From NCBI RefSeq assembly GCF_000204055.1, contig NW_006768766.1, positions 296,350-360,349 of the forward strand: 64,000 nucleotides of DNA, given 5' to 3'. The notes below the pieces were generated by a model that saw only the letters and a program-made list of their open reading frames with translations, was not told the origin of the DNA and made no database searches. Every line of letters starts with the position of its first letter. Position 1 is the stretch's first letter. This document shows, piece after piece, positions 11,170 through 22,234 of the stretch. Origin of the DNA: Melampsora larici-populina 98AG31. Lineage: Eukaryota > Basidiomycota > Pucciniomycetes > Pucciniales > Melampsoraceae. Both the position numbers and the translations under genes were made by a program.

Positions 11170-11305
11170 AACAGCTTGTCAGTCCTCTTCTCCAAGGGGT
11201 AGGCTTCCACACAGATGATGAAGTGGAAGCTCCCGGCCAAGAAGCAGAGACTATATATGCTACAACTAGCTGTACACTAATCATGCAACTTCCTGGGGCA
11301 CAGCC
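11170..11305 (+). repeat. Dispersed repeat, copy B (matches 3140-3310)
   Basis: Same block order as copy A (GTCAGTCCTCTTCTCC, GGCTTCCAC, GGAAGCTCCCGG, GCAGAGACTA, TGTACACTAAT) with shorter spacing. Non-coding. The pair shows an unrecognised repeat family in this genome. Confidence 0.5.
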
Positions 11306-11577
11306 ATGTACACACTCACACCTCTACAACACTCTCCTAATCACTTGATGATGCTGGTCTGAAGATTCCCCAACACTTAAACTCAGCTAAGTCCCTTGCT
11401 GATTCTTGCACATTTTGAGCACAGCAAGGGACTTATGACAAACTCACAATGAGTACCTTATGAAACCTTTTTCTCCTTCTAGGGATTTTTGTCGACCTAA
11501 GAAACTTTCTGTTCACCTCTTGGAGACACACAGATTTATCAAAAAAATTCCAAGGAGACCAAGCAAACATCTCTCAG

Positions 11578-11729
11578 GGAATGGGTCTCTTTTGCGTTTT
11601 GGATACTTTGAAGTATCTGGTTCACGCTAAACGGCCGCAGAGGGCAGGCTTGAATTGAATCATGAGAGAGGAAGCCTGAACTACGTATACACACAAATGA
11701 AACAGAGAAATGAGATAAGCACGTGTTCT
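11578..11729 (-). repeat. Split direct repeat B2 of the Ngaro-like element
   Basis: 152 bp, nearly identical to 12232-12383. It begins GGAATGGGTCTCTTTTGCG and ends AAGCACGTGTTCT on the plus strand. It marks the 3' terminus of the element. A 194-bp spacer (11730-11923) separates it from A2. Confidence 0.8.
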
Positions 11730-11923
11730 GTGGGCGGTTTGTGTGTCACACACTCCTAATTACAATATAGAGATATAACATCTAGGATAATATATTGGAA
11801 CTATTTTTTCTAAATAATTTTTTGTTTTCTAGCTAAGTTAAATTGAAAAAAAAGGAAGTGTCATATTTTTTATAAGATTTTTAAAACTGAATACTGTAAT
11901 AATAAGTTGGGTGGGTGGGAGGT

Positions 11924-12232
11924 AAATAAAAATATCTTTTTAAGAAATGTTTCGCAGAGGAAGGAAGGATTTCAGGATAATGACGATAATGAGTTCTAAC
12001 AATAATAATGATTTTTGTTACGAATGAAGTGGGAATCATTAGGGAATTCCACTTCCTAATCATCCATTTCTTTGCTGACGACATATTTGATCTAGCTATA
12101 AGAGTGAGAAAATGTTGCACATCATCTGAGAAGAAATGGATAACGAAGAGACGCGTGACCCGGTACTCCATTATCCGAAACTCCTTTTCCCCGACCCATT
12201 CCCATTCTTCAATACCTTGTACCGACTACTAG
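11924..12232 (-). repeat. Split direct repeat A2 of the Ngaro-like element
   Basis: 309 bp matching 17507-17815 with only a few substitutions (for example GAGTTCTAAC versus GACTTCTAAC). It abuts B1 at 12232 with the junction ACTACTAG/GAATGGG. Open frames in it are the repeated N-terminal extension of the gag frame and are not separate genes. Confidence 0.8.
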
Positions 12233-12383
12233 GAATGGGTCTCTTTTGCGTTTTGGATACTTTGAAGTATCTGGTTCACGCTAAACGGCCGCAGAGGGCA
12301 GGCTTGAATTGAATCATGAGAGAGGAAGCCTGAACTACGTATACACACAAATGAAACAGAGAAATGAGATAAGCACGTGTTCT
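12232..12383 (-). repeat. Split direct repeat B1 of the Ngaro-like element
   Basis: 152 bp matching 11578-11729. It is adjacent to A2 on one side and to the 3' untranslated region of the recombinase ORF on the other. Confidence 0.8.
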
Positions 12384-12756
12384 ACCACCCTCGTAGTATA
12401 TAGAGTAGTGATGGTAGGTTTTTGAGTAGTGATGTAGAATGATGATTTAGTCAAATCTGAATGAAGGTGTAGGACTCTATGTGCTTAATCTAAATGTGAA
12501 TAAACTGTTTGCCAAACGGTGTAACCACGTATCAGCCGTCTATGGGATTGAAGCTGTTAATTTTTCTGAAAACATTCAACGAGAATGACTGACAATCTTC
12601 CATGAAGTGGTATTTCCACATTGGAAGGAGGTAGGAATTGCAGAGGCTGCACCCTATGAAGGAACCCTGTGTGATTCCTTGAATGTTAGCGTGTATTCGA
12701 CAGAGGATTACAGTCTTGAATGAAGACTTACTCAATGCTGCCCATGACTATACGTG

Positions 12757-13926
12757 TCAAATGGGTTGATCACTTATTTCTGGCCCACGGCTGTAGGAAG
12801 AAAAAAGTAATGAAACATCAGCGGATCGTTTTCCTGTGGTGTTTGAGAAAAATCTGGAAGATTTTTTGAATAAGCTGGGCTTATGAATGATGTGGAGGCT
12901 TACGAGAACAGCTCCAGGAAATTGAATGTGTTTTCCCGTGGTGAAACCAGAGGCTTGAGTGACGCGTTGGGTTTTGTTCAAGTTCAGGAGCGGGTGCGTG
13001 CAAATGTAGGTGCGAAACGCTTCTGATGACCATTGTCCTATGCATTGGATGGTATCCATGTCCATTCCGTTTTGTGCATAGGCCGTTGCTCCTCCTGCGC
13101 GAAGTGAATGGCCGGATCTTGAATTTCCAAATATTTCTTGAATGCGCTTCATAAACCAGCTTCGCGTGGGTTGGCGACCATTTTCTCGAATCAGCCAGAA
13201 TGGTTGAATTGGGAATCTTTTGTCGCGAGCTTGAGTATAGTTGAGAAGTGTTCTTACTGGACATGTTCGGTCTCCTGGTCTATTGACTATGGTGACTGGA
13301 GTACCTTTAAAATTTGGGTCGCCTTTGTGGTAAGGAAGATTGTAGCATGCGACGGATCCACATAGGGAAATGACAAGAGAAGATCTTCTAATTGATTTTC
13401 TTTCGTTTTGGAGATTTAAGGTATCCGGTATGGTGAGTTCCCCTAGGCGATGTAGGCCTGAGAAACCTAGTGCTAAGATGGTGTTAAACAGAGCATCGTC
13501 AAACGAGGAGTTGAAGTAATTTGCTGAGATGGTGATGTCGTAGATGGTAAAGGCGTTGGCTCGTACAACAGGTTTTGAAAAGAGTTTCTGACAACCTCGT
13601 AGCGATTCTTTAACCTTAAGGGAATTGCGGGTGATTAGGACTATAGGATACTGATCACGCATGGAGTGGGAGATGCCAGTGAGGTATTTTCCCACTGTGT
13701 CAGGTAGCACCTCTCTGGAGATGACGGAAATGAAATGACATAAGTTGGTCTCGCTAGGGTATGGTCGAATGTGGTGCTCCTTGCAGAATTTCATGAATCT
13801 TCTATAGCCGGAGGTGTACTTTGCGACTGTAGATTTCTCCAGACGATTGTTTATGTCGAATTTGTTCAATGATTCTCGCTCTTTGAAGGAGAGGGGAACT
13901 TGCAGGATCTTTTTGCTTCTCGTCAT
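12757..13926 (-). CDS. Tyrosine recombinase of the Ngaro-like retrotransposon (389 aa)
   Basis: An uninterrupted frame from ATG 13926. The C-terminal catalytic domain shows the tyrosine recombinase tetrad: Arg160 in GFSGLHRLGEL, His273 and Arg276 in GHSLRAGGAT, Trp299 in IGQW, and the nucleophile Tyr307 in SEAFRTYI. The N-terminal ~110 residues are the helical core-binding region. In DIRS-order elements this enzyme integrates a circular DNA intermediate, so no integrase-type target duplication is expected. It lies downstream of RT/RNase H, the usual position in Ngaro and DIRS elements. The ORF appears intact in contrast to gag/pol, with about 80 extra residues after the catalytic Tyr. Confidence 0.85.
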   Translation of the reverse strand: MTRSKKILQVPLSFKERESLNKFDINNRLEKSTVAKYTSGYRRFMKFCKEHHIRPYPSETNLCHFISVISREVLPDTVGKYLTGISHSMRDQYPIVLITRNSLKVKESLRGCQKLFSKPVVRANAFTIYDITISANYFNSSFDDALFNTILALGFSGLHRLGELTIPDTLNLQNERKSIRRSSLVISLCGSVACYNLPYHKGDPNFKGTPVTIVNRPGDRTCPVRTLLNYTQARDKRFPIQPFWLIRENGRQPTRSWFMKRIQEIFGNSRSGHSLRAGGATAYAQNGMDMDTIQCIGQWSSEAFRTYICTHPLLNLNKTQRVTQASGFTTGKHIQFPGAVLVSLHIIHKPSLFKKSSRFFSNTTGKRSADVSLLFSSYSRGPEISDQPI

Positions 13927-14094
13927 CTTCGACTATGATAGAGATGGGAGAGAACGGTCTTGGTGGCCTCCTACAAGGGTAGAAGGATCGGGAGAAAACG
14001 TTCTAAGGTGAAGACGTGGAACCAAAGAGCGGGCTAAGTCGAATTGGCCTTTTGAGAGAGCGTCCGCGACTCGATTGTTTTGTCGTGGAACAAA

Positions 14095-15740
14095 TCAAAC
14101 CTTGACGTCTATTGGGTGATAGAGCATTAAGTTGATAGCATATTTGAAAAGTGACCTAGCGGTTGAGGTTGGACGGTGAGAGGAGAACAGGTACAAGACT
14201 GATTCGGAGTCCGTAAAGATAACTGTTTTTGAGGCTTTGAAGTCAACCGCCATCCTAATGGCTGAGACAACGGCTAAAAGCTCTGCCCAGAAGCTGTTAC
14301 GGGATGGTGGTGGTAGTGAGCAGCTCCAGGCACAGCCATTTGATGGTTGCCAGAAACCAAAACCTGTAGGACACGCGTCTGTGAAAAACATACAGTCAGC
14401 GTCAGAGATAGCCCAATGCAGGTGTTTCAGTACGTGTCGGCCTGGCCAAGCTTCGAGTGCATCCGCTAGCCAGTTTAAATCTTCAACGTTCAGACGGTTG
14501 AGGGGAATATGCGCATTTCTAAGTGATTTTCCTGCCATTTTATCCCATGAGGACTGTAAAGCCCATCTTCCCAAAGGAAAAATGTTGAGGCCCCAGTTGG
14601 CCCAACCCGTGATGCGCTGCCAGTCAATCAGGGGGTGTGAGAGAATAGAAGTGAAAGCACGAAGAGCCACAATGAGGGAGATACGTTTTCCTTCAGGAAG
14701 GGAAATGGAAACTTCTTCACAATTGACTGAATATCCAATAATATCTAAGGTGCTGCCGAAAATTTGTTTTTCCCAAGCCCACGGAAGGTTAATGAAGTCG
14801 AAAATGGATAGGAATTTAGCTTGATTCAAAGGGATCTGTTTGCCTTTGAAAGAAACCATGTCTGTAGCTAGACTTATACCCCATGAGTCGTCCATATATG
14901 CATTGAGTTCTGTAATATTAAACTCATAATATGTGATCCAAAGGATCAGTGAAAAGAATGCACACCATAACTTTGGGGAGCTGGAACAACCAAAGTTAAT
15001 GTTCCTATCCGCGTGAAAAGCATCTTTCACTCTGATGATTTGGCGAACTTGCCACTGGCGAGAGACAGGAAGATTTTGAAAGGCGGCGTCAACGTCGGAT
15101 TTCCAAAGGATAAATTTATGTTTACCGAAATAATGATAAAGCATAAATGGGATGAAATAAGGGATGCCATCTAAATCTATCTGGATGTCTTCCTTTTCGA
15201 TGAGATCGTTTGGAGAGGGATTGCCAAAGGACTTGTTGCCAGACATAAGGGTGACACTTTCATACCTGGAAGGAGGGTATAAAAAGGTGGAGAGAACCTA
15301 TTGAGCTTGACTTCTTTGTCTCGAGTTTTCGTAAGGACCTCTTCCGCCTCTGGACCTGTAGCGTGGTTTTTGTTGAAAACTGTGTCGTCTGAAGGTAAAG
15401 ATGAAATTGGCCAAAATCCATCTGTAAGGCCGAGGATAATAGAATCTACAAATGGTTTGTTCGGGTGATTTTTGAGAAGGGATTGTAAGTTTTTTACATT
15501 GATTGAGCAGTTGATTTGAAAAAGGTCGGGTCTTCTTTTAATAGCGTAAGCTGCTAAAGGATCAGAAGAAAGAGGTGGGGCTGAAGGAAGAGGGGCTGCA
15601 TGGATAGATGATTCCACTGCTGCAGAGTAACCTTTACTGAGAACATCGATTTCAAGACCTCTCAGAAAGGTTCGGGCGTTAGGCTCATTTGTGAGCGACG
15701 CTTCCCTGATGATTCTCAAAGCATCCATCTTTGTTGCATA
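14095..15740 (-). pseudogene. Reverse transcriptase-RNase H of the Ngaro-like element, frameshifted
   Basis: Two frames together make one pol. From about 15740 to 15250 the frame encodes the segment before the RT fingers (INVKNLQSLLKNHPNKPFVD, then LGLTDGFWP and a RFSPPF...LLPGM block). From 15246 to 14095 another frame continues with NDLIEKEDI, KFILWKSDVDAAF and the catalytic YMDD in ELNAYMDDSWG. RNase H blocks follow: FFTDACPTGFGFW, WAELLAVVSA and IFTDSES, supplying Asp, Glu and Asp. The two parts are joined by a one-base shift near 15250, so the full pol is not translatable without frameshifting. Domain order and the following recombinase match Ngaro-like elements. Whether the shift is a lesion or a programmed site is undecided; a lesion is likelier. 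Confidence 0.75.
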
Positions 15741-17469
15741 CCCCGTGTACTCGGTCGCAGTCATTGTTGCTGTAGGGACACACGCAAGCATTCCAGTTAT
15801 TACAAGGCTGATCAGCCACAGGAAGAGTTTCGGAGTCGCGAATTTTATACTTGGGCTTGACTCGTCGACCTCGCGGCTTCTTAATAGCGGAGCGAGAGGA
15901 AGACTGGCAGGGAGCAGGAGCTGCTTCAATGGCGAGCCTAGGGGTTCAAGGAGTGGATTGAGTTGTAGGATATTTGGAGGAAGGAATAGCTGCACGGCCC
16001 AATTTTCTGGTTGAGCTGTAAAGAATTTGGTTGTCGATGCCCTTAAGGGATTTGTGCTCGTAGTCTCCCCAAACAAGACTGGGACGTGAGGCAAATTCTT
16101 TCCGGAGTTCAGCATCAAAATCACGTACATCTTCCCAGTGAACTCTAGCTTGAAAGAGACCTGGGAGGCTGAGGATGTAGTCAAAATAGCTTTTAATTGA
16201 AACAGCTGCAGGAGGAAATGCTGCAATGTAGGCGTGTTTGAGGACCGTGAGTAAGTTCTGCCAGTGATTATTATCAGTAATTTCTTTGGGAGCTGATCCT
16301 TCAACGTTTTTAAGATCTCCATCAGCGTTGATGCGGAGACGACTTTGAGGGGGATCAGATGATGCAACTGCTCCATAAAACTTTCAAAGATCCACGAAGC
16401 TGTATTCGAGGAGATCTTTCGTGAGAGAATTCTGCCAGTTCGCAGGTCTATTTCTACAGGAGTTGAAAGCACTGATGTGGTGTTTAATGTCGGATTTATA
16501 CAATAGCGCAATTTGATTAACCTGGAAAGAGACGGGGGAGAACTCTTCGGGAACGAGGTGCTCGTTGTCATCCAAATACGGCGCAGAAGTAATAGCACCT
16601 GTAAAGGGACCAGCGAAAGCTGGGATTCCAGAGGTAGCTGGTGCTCCAGATACAGCTGGTGCTGGGACAAAAGAAGAAAGACCAGGGTGACCTGGGATGC
16701 CAGAGACAGCTGGTGCTGTAATAAAGGGGGGGATTGAAGAACGGGATGATGAGAAAGATGAATCTCTCTTTCTCTTTCCCTTGTCGATCCTTTCAAAGAT
16801 GGGACGAGAAGGAATAGGCTGTTGTTTAACCACAGTACGGCGAGAGATGGTTGGATGATCAGATCGAGCTGTAACTGGGGGGTTTTGAGGGAACCAAGGA
16901 CTTTTAGAAAAAGTGATACGATGAAGGAGTGATGGTCCTTGAGTTGGAGGGGGGTCAACTGCAGGGGGGCTTGGCATACGAGCACCGACTGAAAAAGCCT
17001 GGGGTAAAAGAGGAGGTGGTGGAGGGGCTTCGCCAGAGTTTGTGATAGGATTAGAGGGAAACATCGATAAATCCTCAAACCTGGAAGGTGAGGGTTGGAT
17101 CGGTCTATCGAAGAACCCTTCAATGACACCGTAGACATCAATGGTGGGAGGAGGTGAAAGTCTACCGCTGAGGACAATAGGCGGAATGCTTTGAGGGTCA
17201 GGATTCTCTGGCCACTCATAAGTGAGAGGGAAACACGATCGGTTTGCTCGAGCGTCCAGATTGATGGCGGCGCGAGCCACGGAAGACCAGTGATAAAGGA
17301 AATTTGGGTCCTCATAAGGGTAGATTGAAGCAACTTGGGTACGAAGTTGCGCCATCGAGTTGTTCTTACTGCCACCGGTATCATCGTAATTGGCAAGGAT
17401 TTTGTCGATATTGTCAAAAATGGCAGTTGTTTCATTGACATGATTAATAGTATCCAAATCAGTCGTCAT
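15700..17469 (-). pseudogene. Gag-like ORF of the Ngaro-like element, with two internal TGA codons
   Basis: From ATG 17469 (MTTDLDTINHVNET...) the frame runs with Pro-rich low complexity, a basic KGKRKR stretch and repeated PAVSG motifs to a TGA at 16384-16386. It then continues in the same frame through a well-conserved-looking block (HWQNLLTVLKHAY, FDYILSLPGLFQARVHWEDV). A second TGA lies at 15946-15948. The frame ends with a cysteine-rich knuckle containing CNNWNACVCPYSNNDC and a later VCNKDGC. A putative nucleic-acid-binding zinc motif at the gag C-terminus is typical of these elements. Both stops are consistent with CGA-to-TGA change. The same frame is also open upstream into repeat A1. 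Confidence 0.65.
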
Positions 17470-17506
17470 AATAAAACAAACGAGCAAAAGATTGTATTTA
17501 TTATAG

Positions 17507-17815
17507 AAATAAAAATATCTTTTTAAGAAATGTTTCGCAGAGGAAGGAAGGATTTCAGGATAATGACGATAATGACTTCTAACAATAATAATGATTTTTG
17601 TTACGAATGAAGTGGGAATCATTAGGGAATTCCACTTCCTAATCATCCATTTCTTTGATGACAACATATTTGATCTAGCTATAAGAGTGAGAAAATGTTG
17701 CACATCATCTGAGAAGAAATGGATAACGAAGAGACGCGTGACCCGGTACTCCATTATCCGAAACTCCTTTTCCCCGACCCATTCCCATTCTTCAATACCT
17801 TGTACCGACTACTAG
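17507..17815 (-). repeat. Split direct repeat A1 (5' terminus of the Ngaro-like element)
   Basis: 309 bp, the near-identical partner of 11924-12232. The match stops sharply after ACCGACTACTAG at 17815, which fixes the 5' end of the element next to host sequence beginning CTGGTGGACG. Confidence 0.8.
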
Positions 17816-18249
17816 CTGGTGGACGTCCACGAATCGAGAAACTTTGATCTCTTCTCAGGTACCACGCCTTTCGCTAGAGGCGCTTAAGTGAAGCCTCGTG
17901 TGTCACAGTCTATCATCCGAACACACTTTGTGCATTCCTTATTGTCATGTCTTTTTTTGATTCGATGTCGGCTCTTGAAAGATCCTGAGGACGTAGCTAG
18001 CTGTTTTGTTTCGCCTCATCAGCTTTCGTGTCTAGACTTGTTCAAAGCGATTGTTCCCTTCAAGTTATAGTCATCTAGAATCAGTACAATGCCCTCGTTC
18101 ATAAATGCTCAAGTTGAGTCTTGAAGTTGAGAGCTTGATTTTTGGCAAAGTCTGTGAAAGGTACGGGTGCGCCTGTCATCTGTAAGCACACATGTCACGT
18201 TTCGCGTCCACCTCTGTCCAGGTCCGAGCCCGGGTCGGCTGAGGAAAAT

Positions 18250-18255
18250 TATAAA
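18250..18255 (+). promoter_or_regulatory. TATA box of the homoserine dehydrogenase gene
   Basis: TATAAA lies 43 bp before the ATG at 18298, in a short upstream region bounded on the other side by the Ngaro-like element. Position and context fit a core promoter. The retroelement ends about 480 bp upstream, so distal control elements may have been displaced. Confidence 0.4.
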
Positions 18256-18297
18256 ACTCAAGTCTTTCAGGATCAGAATTCTGCAAAAGAAACCAAA

Positions 18298-19643
18298 ATG
18301 GCTCAACCAAAACCAATCAACGTAGTCATCGGTAAGTCTCTTCATTCAAAACATTTGAAAAGAGAATAGGAACTAACCTGAACTTTGGTAAATATTCCTA
18401 ACTAAAATGTATATGACTCATGATACACGAAACCGAAAAAATGGAGATTAGTCGGAGTAGGATTAGTTGGAGAAAGAGTAGTACATCAACTTGATACCCA
18501 AAACTTACGCAAGATCTTCCAAATCAACTCACTTTACACATCCAAAAAATGCATCAAAGTTTCTAAAGATGATACCAATTATACATCCACAAGTTTAATC
18601 AATGAACTAAAATCAACTTCAGCTTCAACAAATCAAGATGGTTTAAAAGGAATTCTAGAATACATTTTAGATCCAATTTGTTTACCAAGACCTGCAATTG
18701 TGATAGATTGTACATCAAACCAAGATCTAGCCAATCTTTATCCCGAAATCTTGGCTTCTAGTTCACCAATCCATCTAGTCACACCAAACAAGAAAGCTTT
18801 CTCTGGACTCGAATCACTTAACCAAGCCATCGATCAAGTCTCAAATAAAACCCATAATTTAGTATTCAAGGAATCGACTGTAGGTGCTGGACTTCCGATC
18901 ATGAGTACTTTACGAGAATTGGTGGTCACAGGGGATGAGGTTTTGAAGATCGAAGGTGTTTTTAGTGGAACGATGAGTTATTTGTTTAATCAGTTCAGTC
19001 AACCTAACATACGTACAGGAACCAAGTTTTCAGAAGTCGTAGCTGAAGCTAAATCGAAGGGGTATACTGAACCTCATCCAGCTGACGATTTAAATGGATC
19101 AGATGTAGCCCGAAAGTTATGTATCTTGGCTCGAAACCTATCGACTCCAGTCTCTTTACCTGAAGGATATCAATCTGTACCTACTCAATCTTTAGTACCT
19201 AATCAATTATCTACAGTTCAAGATCCTTTTGAGTTTATGAATCGATTACCAAACTTTGATGATGAGTTTGAAAGACTTAAAGATCAAGCCTTTCAAGAAG
19301 GATGTGTTTTAAGATTTGTTGGAATCATCGACTTGACTTCTAATCCGAATGGTGAACTTAAAGCTGGATTAGAAAAGTGAGTAAATCTTGTTTAAAAAAA
19401 TCACATCATGAGCTTTATGAACTGATTGTGACATGTTTTGTTAAATCTTACGACAGATACCCATTTTCTCATCCGTTTGCTACTCTAAGTGGATCTGATA
19501 ATATCATCTCGTTTTCTACTAAACGGTATTCACCAAACCCTTTGATCATTCAAGGAGCAGGTGCAGGTGCAGATGTGACTGCAATGGGTGTGGTGGGTGA
19601 TATGATCAAAGTAGCTGAACGTACCTTGGGTTACAACATTTAA
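18298..19643 (+). CDS. HOM6: Homoserine dehydrogenase (381 aa, three exons)
   Basis: Catalyses NAD(P)-dependent reduction of aspartate semialdehyde to homoserine, the branch point to threonine, methionine and isoleucine, in the cytosol. Exons are 18298-18331, 18452-19376 and 19457-19643; introns have GTAAGT...TTAG and GTGAGT...ACAG borders and all phases agree. The Rossmann motif GVGLVGERVV spans the first intron. The family signature follows as KGYTEPHPADDLNGSDVARK, containing the catalytic Lys and the substrate-binding acidic residues. FSGTMSYLFN and the C-terminal GAGAGADVTAMGV are also diagnostic. Length matches the monofunctional fungal enzyme of about 360 aa. It is bounded by a retroelement upstream and intergenic sequence downstream, with no operon-like context. 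Intact. Confidence 0.95.
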
Positions 19644-20835
19644 GCTTGATGATTTGAAATTTATAGTCTTGTATATAAACGTCTATATGAGATTACTTGA
19701 GATTCTAATGAAGAAATTTGTTTCAGTTTATCTTGTTCTCTACCACAATTATTATGCTTTGTTTTATTTCAAAATGATTGGATATTCTTTCATTTATGTG
19801 AAGGCATCAAATGTAACATGATCACTTCCCTTCCATAGGGTAGGTTTCTTTGCATATATGAAAGGAAAAATGGGGACCTGGGTCTATAATAGATATATAT
19901 TCGTCAGGAACACAATGGTCTACAATGGTCCAGTGAATTTTCATACATCAAAAGAATGGTCTCTCCTTTTTACGATTGTTTAACATGTTCTGGATCTCAT
20001 AGATAAAAGACTCATCTATATGAAAAAAGCAAGAAAATTTAAGGCAATTGAGCTCTAACTTCATCTGTGTAGGTTCTTGTAAGTCGTAGAATTGTGGTTC
20101 GAAGGTTCAAAAAAAATGTGTGACTTGAGAATTTGATTCGCATTTGGTGTAATCACCGTCCGGTAACAAATTCTTTGCGAAGGAGCCAATAATACAACGG
20201 ATGATGAGTGTGCACTGTGGGTGGAATAGTGGAACTTACCACGATTCCCTCCATATGGGTCGCAAAACCAAGCTGTCCCCACGACTTTGTTTGCAGAGAA
20301 TTGATAAACTCACTCTCGCCGCTCGCGGTCTTATCGCTCCGATGCTAAAAGTTGAAACTGCGGAAAGGGCGTGCTCTGGCGTGCTTTGTTTGTGCTTGAT
20401 ATATGTATGAAATGACTTCTTTTGTTTTGGTGCGCCAAAATCTCGATTGGATGGATCTTGGGAAACCAACAGCCCGCTTGAACTTAACTTCCCTATTTAG
20501 GTGATTCAGGGTCGGATGAAAGTATCAAACGATATATGTTGTATGGTATCCAAAGCTGGCCGGCGGAAGTGAGTATCCTGAATCAAATCCAATCTGTCAA
20601 AAAAAAGCCTTGGCAGGTTTACATGAAAACACAGCCTCACTCAAAGACCTTTTGAAGAGTCAGAAATCTAAAAGTGTGCAACGTGAACTGATTCTTCCGT
20701 TGTATTCGATTGTGGTTCAAGGTTTATAAAAGGTAGACTCGAGTCTCGATTTGTTACTCATTCCTTCAACTCTCGTTTGAGTATATGCACTTGATTGAAT
20801 CAAATCTTTGAGAAGCAGATCATATTATCGAAATC
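19644..20835. other. Intergenic between HOM6 and the GST-like gene; possible small minus-strand gene
   Basis: At 20050-20410 the minus strand shows a short Arg/Ser-rich, acid-poor segment (SAVSTFSIGAIRPRAARVSL) reminiscent of a mitochondrial presequence. It is followed by a GTAAGT donor and, near 20060, an acceptor-like ACACAG before a short terminal frame. No family is recognisable and no initiator ATG was placed, so I do not call a gene. The rest is AT-rich with a T-rich run after HOM6 that may hold its polyadenylation signal. Confidence 0.3.
20725..20730 (+). promoter_or_regulatory. TATA box of the GST-like gene
   Basis: TATAAA is found 106 bp before the ATG at 20836, followed by AAGGTAG and a pyrimidine-rich leader. 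This is a plausible core promoter; no specific regulator site is recognised. Confidence 0.35.
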
Positions 20836-22234
20836 ATGAAGGCTTTTCAATCAATTCCAAAGGCAATCTTATATTTCTTTGATAAATCTATTTGGGTTTC
20901 AGTACCTGAACTTGGTTTAATTGAAAAAGGTTATACGAGTCAAGATTATGATCATAAAGTGGTTGATTTAAGTGAGTTCCTTTATAGATATCTTTTTTGC
21001 TAGACGTCAAATTTAACTAAGATCTTACGAATCTTATTGCGTAGTGAAGGGAGAGAACTTTAAGTAAGTTGTTGGTTTCTTCGGATTATGATGTTCCTGA
21101 ATAAAGGATTCCTAATAAAATGTTCTTTTTAGCCCAGAGTTCTTGAAATTGAATCCGACGGGAACGATTCCAGTTTTTGTTGCACCAATGTAAGTCACTC
21201 AACTTTGAGCCAGTCTCAACTAGAAGTGACATACATAGTCCACTAATCCTTCTTCGAGTTCCTCGTAGAAACATTCCAGAGGGAAATCAAAAACAAGAAT
21301 ACAAAATCTTGACTCAATCAACAGATATACTGGAGTACGTAGACACAACATGGAAACCACTGAACCGAGCCACCAACGAGAAACCACTTCCGTCACTCTC
21401 GCCTGAGACCGCTAGTCTTAAATCTGAATCTGATCAACTTATCAGTCTACTTCATGAAGATGTCCACGATCCGAATTTCCTCTTACTTGGTTGTATAAAT
21501 GATGATCAACTTAAAGAAAGAGGTGCTGAAGGTTCAATGATGAGACAGTATGTAGAGAATAGAGTTAATGCTCTTAAAAATAATTTGGTCACTTATCCAA
21601 CAGCTGATAAAACTATCAAAGACTTTTGGCAATGTAAGCTTCCCTTTTATCATGTAACTTTTACTTCTTGAGGTTTAGGGTACTCATGTGTTTCTTGTGT
21701 GAATTTTGTTCGAGTACATAGCAAAACTACAGACTGAACAAAAGACTTTAGATATCTTATTGATGAAGGCTCCTCAATCAGATGTGGAAGCTTTCTTCAA
21801 TCGAACTAGAGTAAGCTGGAAAAGTTGTGTATCTTTATTAGGACAATTTGTTAATACTATCACCACCAACAAAGGTTAGTTTGATCACACTCTATTCTTG
21901 AAAACTGAATGATTTCAAAACAGATTTGATACTAAAGTTTTATTCTTGATATCAAGGTGAATTCATCTTGGGTCAAAAAGTTACATTAGTAGATATCCAA
22001 CTTGCACCATGGTTAGCAAGGTTTTTATTAATCCTTGGTTATACAACACCACCACCTTCTTCACTCACTTCAATTGAACTTCAACAAAGACTTGAAAAGG
22101 TTTTAAAATTAATTCCAGCTTATGAGATTGATCAAAATCAATTAGGAAAGACTTGTGTTGGTTTAGAAAAGTATTGGAACTCATGGAGTAAACGTGAAAG
22201 TTTTAAGAAAGTTTATGCGGATGGACTTCATTGA
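20836..22234 (+). CDS. Glutathione S-transferase-like protein (335 aa, six exons)
   Basis: Exons 20836-20971, 21045-21063, 21133-21189, 21269-21633, 21722-21874 and 21957-22234 join with consistent phases into 336 codons. The N-terminal ~85 residues have the thioredoxin-like GST fold signature LKLNPTGTIPVFV, where the Ile-Pro is the cis-proline that contacts glutathione, followed by ILTQSTDILEYVD. The C-terminal helical domain ends with GQKVTLVDIQLAPWLARF, the typical buried Asp-containing N-capping box of GSTs. A likely role is glutathione conjugation or peroxide detoxification in the cytosol, but the middle region (about residues 100-190) is longer than in classical GSTs. That places it in a divergent fungal subfamily. 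The start is the first ATG after the TATA box. Confidence 0.85.

Larger units (their letters stand above)
11578..17815 (-). mobile_element. Ngaro/DIRS-type tyrosine-recombinase retrotransposon (about 6.2 kb, inactivated)
   Basis: Read on the minus strand the element has the layout A1 - gag - RT/RNase H - tyrosine recombinase - B1 - A2 - B2. A1 is 17507-17815 and A2 is 11924-12232, both 309 bp with only a few mismatches. B1 is 12232-12383 and B2 is 11578-11729, both 152 bp. Split direct repeats plus a tyrosine recombinase in place of an integrase define the DIRS order; the A1...B1-A2-B2 arrangement is that of Ngaro-like elements. Stops and a frameshift in gag/pol show that this copy is no longer autonomous, although the near-identical repeats suggest fairly recent arrival. 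Confidence 0.85.

Noticed and set aside
14237..16737. Plus-strand frames opposite Ngaro pol and gag
   Set aside because: Shadows of the element ORFs; no motif of their own.
20061..20469. Possible small mitochondrial protein gene on the minus strand
   Set aside because: Presequence-like composition and a GTAAGT site were seen, but no start codon or recognisable family; left as a note only.
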